NCBI RefSeq assembly: GCF_009363615.1
Contig: NZ_CP045384.1
Location: 350,501-414,500 of the forward strand
Length of the DNA stretch: 64,000 nt
DNA from: Ruegeria sp. THAF33
GTDB lineage: Bacteria; Pseudomonadota; Alphaproteobacteria; Rhodobacterales; Rhodobacteraceae
Direction of reading: 5' to 3'
Below are positions 17,669 through 26,050 of the stretch, piece by piece. How positions within the stretch are numbered: position 1 is the first letter of the stretch; each line of letters opens with the position of its first letter. Both the position numbers and the translations under genes were made by a program. A model generated the notes under the pieces. The model was not told the origin of the DNA. It searched no databases and was given only the letters and a program-made list of their open reading frames with translations.

Positions 17669-18190
17669 TCAAATCGAGACGCATTCAAAAATAGGCGTAT
17701 TTTCAGTTAGTTGTCGAGAATGGATCGCGCCGGGGTTGAAGCAGGTGCGATCACTGTCGAAGCGAACGGAGACACCCGAAGGCGGCGTAGTTGTTCGAAA
17801 CGGTGCGAACGCTTGGAAGAAACCTTTGATTGAGTGCCAAACTCGGGACGCGCCGGAAGCGATACAGTGGAGGCTGACCGCTGAAGTCTCCCGCCCGCAG
17901 GTCAGCCGTTTCAACACCTCCGGCGCGAGATAGGCCAGCCGCAATTGACGGCTTACATGGCGCTCAGCTAGCCCCACGGCTTCGGCCAGTTCCTGGATCG
18001 TGCTGAACTCGCCAGCTTTCATGCGCCGCCGCCAGCCCCATGCCCGTCCGATGGCGCGCAAAATATGTGGGTCTTGCGTGTGATCGCCACTCGGCCGGTA
18101 GTCAGTGGGCGGCAGGATCGTAGGCCGACCGTTCTTCTTGCGAACCTTCAGGGGGATCAGGATGCGGATCGTGGCGTCGGTTTTGGTCAT
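17669..18190 (-). CDS. HTH protein of a second recombinase module, C-terminus replaced
   Basis: 173-residue open frame. Residues 1-~100 resemble the helix-turn-helix partner proteins of alphaproteobacterial serine recombinases: RKKNGRPTILPP, RAWGWRRRMKAGEF and IQELAEAVGLAERHVSRQLRLAYLAP (in parts). After about residue 103 the similarity stops and the tail is unlike a folded domain, so the original C-terminus was probably lost and the frame runs on into foreign DNA. Its start overlaps the end of a recombinase fragment by four bases. Likely non-functional. Confidence 0.55.
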   Translation of the reverse strand: MTKTDATIRILIPLKVRKKNGRPTILPPTDYRPSGDHTQDPHILRAIGRAWGWRRRMKAGEFSTIQELAEAVGLAERHVSRQLRLAYLAPEVLKRLTCGRETSAVSLHCIASGASRVWHSIKGFFQAFAPFRTTTPPSGVSVRFDSDRTCFNPGAIHSRQLTENTPIFECVSI

Positions 18191-18293
18191 GCTACCGCCT
18201 CCACCCTGCGCGGCGCGACCATCTCACGGACGACCCCCGCGATGCCCTCGCGCCTGATGTCCACCTCAAGGTGTTCAGAGGATTCTGGCGTGG
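18187..18293 (-). pseudogene. 3' fragment of a serine recombinase
   Basis: On the minus strand about 35 codons read ...EHLEVDIRREGIAGVVREMV...VEAVA and stop in ATGA overlap with the HTH gene. This is where such modules carry the recombinase C-terminus. The frame is closed by a stop just upstream and the vsr gene begins there, so only the tail remains. Confidence 0.5.
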
Positions 18294-18797
18294 CTAGGTG
18301 TCAGGAGCTGAACGGACATCCGCTCGAATGACGGAAGATGCCTCATCGTCGCCGATCTGCAGCTGAGGCTCATTCGACCGCAACCACGCTGATAGGAGGT
18401 CGGTTGTGACGTTCATCTGATCCGGTTTCCGGAGAGCGCACTCCCACACCGTGGCGATGCGCCACCCGTCTTCCAGAAGCTTATCGCGAACTGCCTCGTC
18501 CCGAGCGACATTTGCGGTGAACTTGGCTTGCCAGAACTCCTGGCGGGTCGATGGACTGGTTGTGTAACGACAGCCCTCATGGCGGTGCCAGAAGCAGCCA
18601 TGCACGAAGACGATTGCGTGATGCTTTGGAAACACGAGGTCAGGTCGCCCGGGCAAATTTTTCGAATGCAGCCGGTAACGGAAGCCGCGGGCATGAAGTG
18701 CCCGCCGAAGCACTAGTTCGGGCTTCGTGTCCTTCCCCTTGATCCCGGCCATCATCCGGGATCGGGTCTGTTTGTCGACGATATCGGCCACGTGCAC
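18294..18797 (-). CDS. vsr: Very short patch repair (Vsr) endonuclease
   Basis: 167-residue Vsr nuclease, which nicks 5' of T:G mismatches made by deamination of 5-methylcytosine. Family blocks are complete: DIVDKQTRSRMMAGIKGKDT, then GRPDLVFPKHHAIVFVHGCF with the catalytic Asp, WHRHEGC, and WQAKFTANVARD followed by GWRIATVWECAL. It is divergent from the cytosine methyltransferase gene, its functional partner. The last ~25 residues are an extra tail. Confidence 0.93.
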   Translation of the reverse strand: MHVADIVDKQTRSRMMAGIKGKDTKPELVLRRALHARGFRYRLHSKNLPGRPDLVFPKHHAIVFVHGCFWHRHEGCRYTTSPSTRQEFWQAKFTANVARDEAVRDKLLEDGWRIATVWECALRKPDQMNVTTDLLSAWLRSNEPQLQIGDDEASSVIRADVRSAPDT

Positions 18798-18858
18798 CCT
18801 GGTCTTCGATCTGGAACCTGGTATACACCGACTGAATGAAGTTCGTCAGGAGCCTGAT

Positions 18859-20391
18859 TTGCCTTCGACTTTCGGCATCGTTGATCTGTTCGCCGGCCCC
18901 GGCGGACTTGGTGAGGGGTTTGCATCCCTTGTCGAGGACGGACATGCGCCGTTCCGGATCGGCATCTCGGTCGAGAAGGAGGCATCGGCCCATCGCACGC
19001 TGAGGCTGCGCGCGTTCCTGCGTGAATACAAGGCACGTCAAGGCGCCTTGCCCGATCAGTTCATCGATTTCCATGCAGGGCTTGTCCCCGAGCCGGATTG
19101 GTCAGCAGTCGACGCCGAAGCGTGGCAGCTTGCCATTGATGAGGCTCGTGCACTCGAGCTCGGCACTGAAGCAGCTGCGACGGCGATTGACGGTGCCATC
19201 GCGAAGCTGCGCAAAAACTATGACGATACAATTCTCATCGGCGGGCCGCCCTGTCAGGCTTATTCCATGGTTGGGCGCGCCCGGGCCAAGGGCAAGATCG
19301 GCTATGTACCTGAAGATGATGAGCGGCATTACCTATTCCGAGAGTACATCCGCGTGCTCGAAAGGCTTCGTCCCGCCGCTTTCGTCATGGAAAACGTCAA
19401 AGGCATGCTTTCCTCGACTGTTGCAAGTCGGCTTGTCTTCGAGATGCTGATGGAGGACCTGTCCTCACTTGGTACGGGCCAAGATCATCACTACGACTTG
19501 CTGTCAGTGCGAGTGGAAGACGGAAAAGCTAGCCTGCAAGAAGCAGTACGACCGTCTGATTTCATTGTGCGTGCTGAAGAATTTGGAGTGCCGCAACGAC
19601 GTCACAGGGTGATCATCGTCGGTATCCGATCCGATATTGCGGGCAAGGCAACCCGCGCCGAGATTGCCGTCTCGGGTCTGACGCGGACGGTTAGCGACGT
19701 CATCGGGACAATGCCCGACGTACGCAGCGGTATTAGCCGTGGTCGTGACGATTCATTGGCGTGGCGAGAAGAAGTTGTCGAAGCGGCGAAATTAATGGCC
19801 GACATACACAAGGGGAAAGAGAACGCTCCTCTTCGGCGGGCATTCTCATCCGTTGCCAAGCAAATGAAGTCACGGGCTCCGAACCGTCGAACTGCGTCAT
19901 GTCTGCCGGATCGTTACGGTAACTCAAACGATGAACTACAGAGCTGGCTTGAGCGGCCAGAGCTAAGTGCTATCACCCAACACGAAACTCGCGGGCACAT
20001 GGCCGCGGACCTCGGGCGGTATCTCTTCGCCGCTGTATTCGGGTCAGTGCATGGCTACAGCCCGAAGGCTGCCGATTTTCCTCTCGCGCTCAGCCCAGAT
20101 CATCGGAACTGGCACAGCGGCGTATTCAATGATCGGTTTCGAGTCCAACTTGCCGACGCGGCCGCGACTACGGTAACCAGCCATATTTCGAAGGATGGAC
20201 ATTACTTCATACACCCCGATCCATTCCAGTGCCGCAGCTTGACCGTGCGCGAGGCTGCACGACTACAGACATTCCCTGATGACTACTTATTCATGGGCAA
20301 TCGAACGCAACAGTATGTGCAGGTTGGTAATGCGGTTCCTCCGTTTCTTGCTGTCCAGATTGCTAGACTCCTAAATGCAATTCTCAACTAG
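18859..20391 (+). CDS. DNA (cytosine-5-)methyltransferase
   Basis: C5-cytosine methyltransferase, about 510 residues. Motif I FGIVDLFAGPGGLGEGF, motif IV GGPPCQAYS with the catalytic Cys, motif VI MENVKG, motif VIII PQRRHRVIIVG, a large target-recognition region and motif X QVGNAVPPFLA. I choose TTG at 18859 because AGGAG lies six bases before it and it leaves 61 bp to the divergent vsr start; an ATG at 18727 would place 70 bases inside vsr. Recognition site unknown. As modification enzyme it should protect host DNA from the nearby Z1/AIPR machinery. Confidence 0.92.
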   Translation: MPSTFGIVDLFAGPGGLGEGFASLVEDGHAPFRIGISVEKEASAHRTLRLRAFLREYKARQGALPDQFIDFHAGLVPEPDWSAVDAEAWQLAIDEARALELGTEAAATAIDGAIAKLRKNYDDTILIGGPPCQAYSMVGRARAKGKIGYVPEDDERHYLFREYIRVLERLRPAAFVMENVKGMLSSTVASRLVFEMLMEDLSSLGTGQDHHYDLLSVRVEDGKASLQEAVRPSDFIVRAEEFGVPQRRHRVIIVGIRSDIAGKATRAEIAVSGLTRTVSDVIGTMPDVRSGISRGRDDSLAWREEVVEAAKLMADIHKGKENAPLRRAFSSVAKQMKSRAPNRRTASCLPDRYGNSNDELQSWLERPELSAITQHETRGHMAADLGRYLFAAVFGSVHGYSPKAADFPLALSPDHRNWHSGVFNDRFRVQLADAAATTVTSHISKDGHYFIHPDPFQCRSLTVREAARLQTFPDDYLFMGNRTQQYVQVGNAVPPFLAVQIARLLNAILN

Positions 20392-20442
20392 CTTAGGTAA
20401 TCTTTGAGCAGCGTGACTTCGCTCAACAACTATTGGGATTTC

Positions 20443-21762
20443 TTAGTCCCTTGCGGCTCTGATAGCGGAGGCATCCTTTGCTGAAATGGTCAATACATCT
20501 TCGGGATTTGCACAATTAACGATGGTGGGCGAGTGGGTAGCAATAAATATCTGACCAAACTTACGCGCGGCCAATTCAACCATGCGGACCTGAAGTTCAG
20601 GATGGAGATAGATGTCCGGCTCATCCAAGACCAAGACGGACTTATCGGAACCACGCATGAACTGTAAAACCATCTGCATCCACACCTGAAGGCCAAAACC
20701 TGACCAGAACATCTCTCTTGGGATTCCCTCTTCGAAAAACATCATTTCTATCGGCTCCCCAGGTCTCAAAACCCTCGGGCGCTCCAATGATATTTCAGGC
20801 CATGCAGATGACACTGCCTCAGAAAATTCGTCAAACTCATCTTCTGTTTTTCGAATGAGGATATTTCTCAGATGTCGGTGAGCGGTGCGGGTATTCTCGC
20901 TAGTTGAGATCGTTTTATCGGTCAAATATTGTTCATTCTCTTCAACTGGACCCAAAGTTGGAACGACAACTAGGGACAATGGAAACTGACGCCGAAAGGC
21001 AGATGTCGTTCGAGGCAAGGGCCCGTCACAAAGGAGATAGGCCCTAATTGGTTGATCTGGATGCAGCAGGATCACAAATTGAGATCCGTTTTTCAGTGAT
21101 AGCCGAACTGAAGCTGGGTTATCAGAGTAGTTCCATGTGATATTAACGATTGGAATTTTTAACGTACTGGTTGGCATGGTAAAGCTTGCACAGCTTCTTC
21201 CCTCGAACTCGGACATTTCAGGTTTTCTTCTGGACGCGTACCTGAGCACGTCGTGAGCGACTCGGAGTGCGTCAAGAATGCTTGACTTTCCAGCATTGTT
21301 TTTGCCGGTAAGTATGTTTGTAGCTCCACAGTCAATTCTGAAGCTTCGAAATTTTTTGAAATTCTTCAGTTGGATGGAAGCGACATGCTCGCAAATTGCT
21401 GTGTTGCTCTTTAGCGTCTCTTTTTGCTTGCTTGCATTCGAGGTATCGGGCGTGACGGAAACAGTGCGACCAATTCTATCTTTTGGGGCAGACTGCCCAT
21501 CTTGGCAACTCTCCGTCGCAATTGTCGTCCCAGTGTCAAGGTCGCCTAGTGACCAATCGACTTCGTGATGATCCCATTTAGTCTGACTAACCTTGATGAA
21601 TTCACCTTTCGAGGTTTCCGCTTGCCTCGCTCGATGGTAGTCCTCGGCCGCAACCTCCGAGCTGAACTGCGGGGGGGAAAGTTCTGAAAAATCTTCCAAG
21701 GAAGACTCATGATCCTTGGTCGGTCCATGATTATCTCGGCCTGTTTTTCGGTCATTTGGCAT
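20443..21762 (-). CDS. AAA family ATPase, OLD-like without TOPRIM
   Basis: 439 residues. The first ~125 residues are polar and unlike any domain I know. Then comes an SMC/OLD-type ATPase: IQLKNFKKFRSF, Walker A GKNNAGKSS, signature region and Walker B VLVLDEPDIYLHP, with FIATHSPTI as the switch histidine. It ends soon after, so the TOPRIM nuclease of OLD proteins is absent. Convergent with dcm (52 bp) and separated from the AIPR gene by an IS3 element. Such ATPases often act with a separate nuclease in phage defence; membership of the Z1/AIPR system is inferred from position. Confidence 0.8.
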   Translation of the reverse strand: MPNDRKTGRDNHGPTKDHESSLEDFSELSPPQFSSEVAAEDYHRARQAETSKGEFIKVSQTKWDHHEVDWSLGDLDTGTTIATESCQDGQSAPKDRIGRTVSVTPDTSNASKQKETLKSNTAICEHVASIQLKNFKKFRSFRIDCGATNILTGKNNAGKSSILDALRVAHDVLRYASRRKPEMSEFEGRSCASFTMPTSTLKIPIVNITWNYSDNPASVRLSLKNGSQFVILLHPDQPIRAYLLCDGPLPRTTSAFRRQFPLSLVVVPTLGPVEENEQYLTDKTISTSENTRTAHRHLRNILIRKTEDEFDEFSEAVSSAWPEISLERPRVLRPGEPIEMMFFEEGIPREMFWSGFGLQVWMQMVLQFMRGSDKSVLVLDEPDIYLHPELQVRMVELAARKFGQIFIATHSPTIVNCANPEDVLTISAKDASAIRAARD

Positions 21763-21968
21763 GGTCTAACCTGTTGACAATCTTCGTAAATGACGGTCTG
21801 TGATTTTGCTCGTTCGGTTGGCAAAGGTGGAGTGATATTCAGTTCAATGACAACTTCTAAGATGAGACTTTGGTACAGTCTTTGAATTGTGATTTTTTGA
21901 CTGTTCACCTGTTCAAAGAAGGAAATATTTCTGTAGCGATCCTGACCTGCCCCCCGGGGCTCCCTCAT

Positions 21969-22829
21969 TCATAACGAGAGTCTGCGAGTCTGGTTTTCAT
22001 ATTCTTCGTTGTCAGTTTGGGCAAGCGCGTCGGGCGCGGAGCCCTCAAATTGCTCAAGCGTCCGGCGTGCTTCTGCGGGTGTTTGGTTGCCGAGCGATGA
22101 GTGCGGCCTGACGTTGTTGTAGTCATATCGCCAGAGCGCCAGCTTTCGCCGCGCATCTTCCAGGCTGTCGAACATCTCCTCGTTCAGCAACTCGTCCCGG
22201 AGGCTGCCATTGAATGACTCGATGAAGGCGTTCTGTTGCGGCCTTCCCGGATCGATGTAGTGCCACTCGACGTCGTTGTCGTTGGCCCATTTCAGGATCG
22301 CCCGGCTGGTGAACTCTGTTCCATTGTCGCTGACAATGCTGGCAGGCATGCCGTAGATCCGGACAAGCGCATCCAACTCCCGCGCGACACGGGTTCCGGA
22401 TATGCTGGTGTCAGCCATCAAGCAGAGGTTCTCGCGGCAGCAATCATCATTGACCGCCAGGATGCAGAACCTGCGCGACGCTCCGAACGTGTCGGCCAGG
22501 AAGTCCAGAGACCAGCGTTCGCCGGGTCTCAGCGCTTGGGGCATCGGCGTTCGCGACCCACGCGCCCGTTTGCGGCCCCTTCGCCGCCTGACGCCCAGCT
22601 TCTCCTCGGTGTAAAGCCGATAGAGTTTCTTGTGGTTCATGATCATCCCTTTACGCTCCAGCATCACCCCGATCCGGCGATAGCCAAACCGGCGCCGCTT
22701 GGCAGCGATGGCCTTCATCTCTGCTCTGATCTCTGGGTTGTCAGGCGGGCGTTCGCGCCTGACCGTCTTGGGGTCGACACCGACAAGCCGGCAGGCTCGG
22801 CGCTGAGAGATGTCATGATCCCGCATCAC
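21969..22829 (-). CDS. IS3 transposase OrfB (DDE integrase)
   Basis: 286 residues with an HTH_21 segment ([15 protein letters not shown]) and an rve integrase core: [10 protein letters not shown] (D), [10 protein letters not shown] (D) and [15 protein letters not shown] (E), completing the DDE triad. It is probably made as an OrfAB fusion by a -1 frameshift, since the frame is open upstream of this start to the slippery site in orfA. Confidence 0.95.
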   Translation of the reverse strand: MMRDHDISQRRACRLVGVDPKTVRRERPPDNPEIRAEMKAIAAKRRRFGYRRIGVMLERKGMIMNHKKLYRLYTEEKLGVRRRRGRKRARGSRTPMPQALRPGERWSLDFLADTFGASRRFCILAVNDDCCRENLCLMADTSISGTRVARELDALVRIYGMPASIVSDNGTEFTSRAILKWANDNDVEWHYIDPGRPQQNAFIESFNGSLRDELLNEEMFDSLEDARRKLALWRYDYNNVRPHSSLGNQTPAEARRTLEQFEGSAPDALAQTDNEEYENQTRRLSL

Positions 22830-22864
22830 CCTGAGCGCTGCCTCTCGCCGCTCATTCGGCGTCG

Positions 22865-23128
22865 TCAGTTCTTTCCCAGAAGATCCTTCAGAACAGCATT
22901 GTCCAACATCGTATCGGCCAGCAGGCGCTTGAGCCTAGAATTCTCGTCTTCCATCGCCTTCAGCTTCGCGACATCGGACACCTCCATGCCGCCATACTTC
23001 GATTTGTATTTGTAGAACTTGCCCTGGCTGAGGCCGTGCTTGCGGCAAACCTCCGCTGTCGGCATCCCGGCTTCCTGTTCCTTGATCATCCCGATGATCT
23101 GCGCATCGGTGAAACGGCTCTTTCGCAT
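22865..23128 (-). CDS. IS3 transposase OrfA
   Basis: 87-residue helix-turn-helix protein ([19 protein letters not shown]) with the leucine-zipper-like C-terminus ([17 protein letters not shown]) that binds the IS ends. Its last codons overlap the slippery heptamer for frameshifting into OrfB. Confidence 0.95.
   Translation of the reverse strand: MRKSRFTDAQIIGMIKEQEAGMPTAEVCRKHGLSQGKFYKYKSKYGGMEVSDVAKLKAMEDENSRLKRLLADTMLDNAVLKDLLGKN
22871..22877 (-). promoter_or_regulatory. Programmed -1 frameshift site GGGAAAG
   Basis: On the minus strand the heptamer G GGA AAG is in the correct phase of OrfA, two codons before its stop. A -1 slip gives GAA CTG ACG ACG and runs without a stop into OrfB, giving the OrfAB transposase usual for IS3 elements. 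Confidence 0.75.
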
Positions 23129-23238
23129 TCGTTTGCTCCTTCGAAAGGTTGAGCAAACTCTACATCAGAACGAGGGAAGTTTCGGGGGGCAGGTCAATCC
23201 GGTTCACGTGCACAAAGGCCAATTCATATCTTCTCATA

Positions 23239-25059
23239 TTAATTCTCCTGCAGTTCATCAATTCCTCCATATTGCTGGGGAAAAGTGACTAACTTGATTT
23301 TATTCCACGTTTCGAGTCTTTTGGCGACTTCGGAAAATTGCTGACCTGGAGCGATCCTATTGAACTCGGAATTCACAATTACTGCCCAGTCCCAAAGCAG
23401 ATCCCGGAACTCTGCCGAGATACCTTGTCGCATCCAGATCTTCTCAAGGTCGAGCCTATCTCCAATTCGATCTGCGACTACTGCAACAACGTAGGTGGCA
23501 ATATTTACATAACCTTGGCGAAAGATCTCTTTTGCGTCTTTTGTCTTAATCATACTCTCAATGGCTTTGAACACGATTACCTTTGCAATCATTGCGCGAA
23601 ACCACTTTGCATTAAGCGGACTGGGAGCGATGTTTGGATCCTCGTCAAGCGCTGCCATGAGGGCTGCGAAGTTCTTTTCGCCGCCAAGCGCGACCTGGTT
23701 TGGCTTTCCGCGCCACGCCTCATGGTATTTGGCAAGGTCGTTCTTGGTCAGCTTGCGCCTCGGTGGGATCATCTCCTTCAACTTGCGGCGTTTAGCAGGG
23801 GTAGTGCCCTCTCTCAGCAGCATGACGTTGTAGGCGCCAGCCGCCCGCTCATAGAACCAACGGGTAGCGCCATCAGGACACCAAGTGTCGTTTGCAAGTT
23901 TTTCGAGCTCTCGATGGAATGGGCGATTTGCCGAGAGATCTGACATTTTAACTGCGTTTTGACTGTTTGCATAACGCGAGACGTTACTGATTAACCGCTC
24001 ACGCGCTTCGTCTTGTGAGGCCTTGAGAATGATGATCTTGGCCGGAACCATGACATGGCTCAGATCTATGGTACGGTCGTCGCGCGACGCGAAATAGATG
24101 CTCGATGTCGTCTGGCCACCGTTCACGATCTGCAATCCCTTCATGAACGACAAACCCAGATTACCGTCATCAGTACGCTCGAACGCAGCCTCGTCGCAGA
24201 CTAGGACCAAGCCGTTATTGAATGCGAGAAAGTGCTCCGGTTCCTTTCGCAGGGTTTCGACGATACCTTTGTTCACTGCACGTTTGTTTCCCAGGAACGT
24301 GCGAATGTTGGCTTCGAGTAGCGTTGTGCCGTAACGAAGATAAAGATCTCGAATAAGTTGCCCGGGAATGGCAGTCAGGGCGTACTCATAATCCGCGTCA
24401 GGATCAGGAACGTGAACACAAGGTAGAGGTCGACCTATCGACTGAACAAAACTGACTGCGAGTTCATCCCTTGGTTTTCCTTCGGTGTGCCGAAACAGCC
24501 GCTCAATATCCATGGCCTCGACAGCCACCATCTTCTGATGAACCTCTTTGTTCGAGAAACGCTTGGTTTTGGTTCGTCCATCTGTGATCACGAAAACCCG
24601 TAAGCGGTCGATGTCGTGCCATCGGGAACGGATGGTTGCAACGAGGTCCCTGACCGGGTGGGTAGGATCTATTTTTGCGTCAAGCTGGCCACTCGCAGCG
24701 CGAAAGAGGAAGCGTACGCCTTCGCTCGCCGTTCTTGTGGCGTCTGAGTCACGTAGATCGTTTAACTCATCTGTTCCAAAATAGTGGGTCACGAACAGGT
24801 CGAGCGCCGTTTCGTCGGAGCTGAGGGCATAGCCGGTTATGCGCAGCTTGGCGTTACCGACCTTGCCGTTCCAATGACAAACGGTGGGTGCGTCGCATAT
24901 GCCGGTTTCTGCCACGTGCTCCATGACCATTTCGGCAAAAACGAGTTCCTCAGAAGGAAAGGGACCCTCACCATCCGAAACACGTTCGGCGATGATCGTC
25001 TGCATGTCGGAACGAAAATTGTAGTGAAATTCTTCAAGACTCATGTCAATCCAGTCCAA
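23239..25059 (-). CDS. AIPR family protein (abortive infection phage resistance)
   Basis: 606 residues of the AIPR type. Recognisable parts are the mid-protein [32 protein letters not shown] and [19 protein letters not shown], the conserved core of the family, followed by [21 protein letters not shown] proteins occur in abortive-infection loci and in MutL/Z1 restriction-like systems; some have been linked to RNA or DNA cleavage, but no nuclease motif is certain here. The start overlaps the PD-(D/E)XK gene by 14 bp, so it is the last gene of the coupled operon before the IS3 insertion. Confidence 0.9.
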   Translation of the reverse strand: MDWIDMSLEEFHYNFRSDMQTIIAERVSDGEGPFPSEELVFAEMVMEHVAETGICDAPTVCHWNGKVGNAKLRITGYALSSDETALDLFVTHYFGTDELNDLRDSDATRTASEGVRFLFRAASGQLDAKIDPTHPVRDLVATIRSRWHDIDRLRVFVITDGRTKTKRFSNKEVHQKMVAVEAMDIERLFRHTEGKPRDELAVSFVQSIGRPLPCVHVPDPDADYEYALTAIPGQLIRDLYLRYGTTLLEANIRTFLGNKRAVNKGIVETLRKEPEHFLAFNNGLVLVCDEAAFERTDDGNLGLSFMKGLQIVNGGQTTSSIYFASRDDRTIDLSHVMVPAKIIILKASQDEARERLISNVSRYANSQNAVKMSDLSANRPFHRELEKLANDTWCPDGATRWFYERAAGAYNVMLLREGTTPAKRRKLKEMIPPRRKLTKNDLAKYHEAWRGKPNQVALGGEKNFAALMAALDEDPNIAPSPLNAKWFRAMIAKVIVFKAIESMIKTKDAKEIFRQGYVNIATYVVAVVADRIGDRLDLEKIWMRQGISAEFRDLLWDWAVIVNSEFNRIAPGQQFSEVAKRLETWNKIKLVTFPQQYGGIDELQEN

Positions 25060-26050
25060 ACTCGTTGATCAACTCTGGAAGGGTAATGGAAGGAACTTCC
25101 AAAGCATCCAGGTCAAGGACATAGGCGGCAGAACGGATGGCGATTGGCAGGTCAGTACGCGTGAGGCGTGGCATGTGACCTTCCGCGCGAAATCCCTTTG
25201 CATCCTTCAATATCAGCGTGCGGCCATAGAGCGGCGCATGCTCGTCAAGGTACCCCATCACCATCAGTAGGGCTTCGAAGCTTCGCTGCACCCCAGCACG
25301 CTCAAACCTTTCGCGGAGTTCAGACACGAAATCGACAAGTGAAGATCCGTCCGTGTTTTCCTCGAAGCGAAGCCCGCAAAGAAGAATTGGATCTCGAGAA
25401 CCATCCAGCTGCTCGATGCTGTTGATCCGGGCAAGGAAGCTGCCGGTCCGAACCGTGCTCTTTACTTCAATCGCGCCTCCGCGCACGTGAAAGTCTTGCG
25501 CTGCTCGTAATGGTCCTTGCCAGCAATCGAGAGCACCAACTCCCAAGGAAGTGTCCGCGAGCAGTCTCAAAATCCATAACTCGCCGAGAAGGCCGATCTG
25601 TGCATCGGGTGAAAGGGGGCGGTGCGTACGGGCCATGAATGCCTGCCATTCCCTGACCCGTTCGAGGAAGGCCTCTATCACATCGCGCTTCGCCGTGTTT
25701 GCTGCGACTTCCAATGTTCGCAAGACATCGACGACCATTATGGCGAAGATGTCCGGCGATCCTTCGGGCCGTCTGACCAACGCTATGGCAGTCTTTTCGG
25801 CAACGACAGTCTGACCCTCGATGACAACGACATCGAAACCCTTGCCTTCAGGCAACCGTGCCGAATTCATTGACCACGAGCTGGGAAATGAAACAATTAA
25901 CGCTTCTCGCCCCAGGGGGAAGTGGCAGCCGGCCTCAACAGAGACAGCACCCATCTCGGTGAGATGTACAAAGCGCCAGTCTTCACTGGCCTCCTGGCGC
26001 GCGAGCGCTCGCCAAGCGCGTTCAAGCCCTTCCTCAGTCCACCCAGTCAT
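25046..26050 (-). CDS. PD-(D/E)XK motif protein (DUF4420)
   Basis: 334 residues. The central block GLLGELWIL (about residue 155) and DFHVRGGAIEVKST give the acidic residue and the E-x-K of a PD-(D/E)XK nuclease fold, matching the DUF4420 family. It overlaps the Z1 gene upstream by 17 bp and the AIPR gene downstream. In this gene order it is the probable nuclease of the system, acting on DNA engaged by the Z1 and MutL-like ATPases. Activity is inferred. Confidence 0.88.
   Translation of the reverse strand: MTGWTEEGLERAWRALARQEASEDWRFVHLTEMGAVSVEAGCHFPLGREALIVSFPSSWSMNSARLPEGKGFDVVVIEGQTVVAEKTAIALVRRPEGSPDIFAIMVVDVLRTLEVAANTAKRDVIEAFLERVREWQAFMARTHRPLSPDAQIGLLGELWILRLLADTSLGVGALDCWQGPLRAAQDFHVRGGAIEVKSTVRTGSFLARINSIEQLDGSRDPILLCGLRFEENTDGSSLVDFVSELRERFERAGVQRSFEALLMVMGYLDEHAPLYGRTLILKDAKGFRAEGHMPRLTRTDLPIAIRSAAYVLDLDALEVPSITLPELINEFGLD

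Larger units (their letters stand above)
21943..23196 (-). mobile_element. IS3-family insertion sequence (IS407-like), complete
   Basis: 1254-bp element with perfect 13-bp terminal inverted repeats TGACCTGCCCCCC / GGGGGGCAGGTCA and a 4-bp target duplication ATCC (21939-21942 and 23197-23200). Both transposase frames are intact. A 4-bp duplication is usual for the IS407 group. It lies between the AIPR gene and the AAA ATPase gene. Confidence 0.93.

Noticed and set aside
20443..21762. Complete OLD nuclease
   Set aside because: The C-terminal TOPRIM domain is absent; only the ATPase part is coded.
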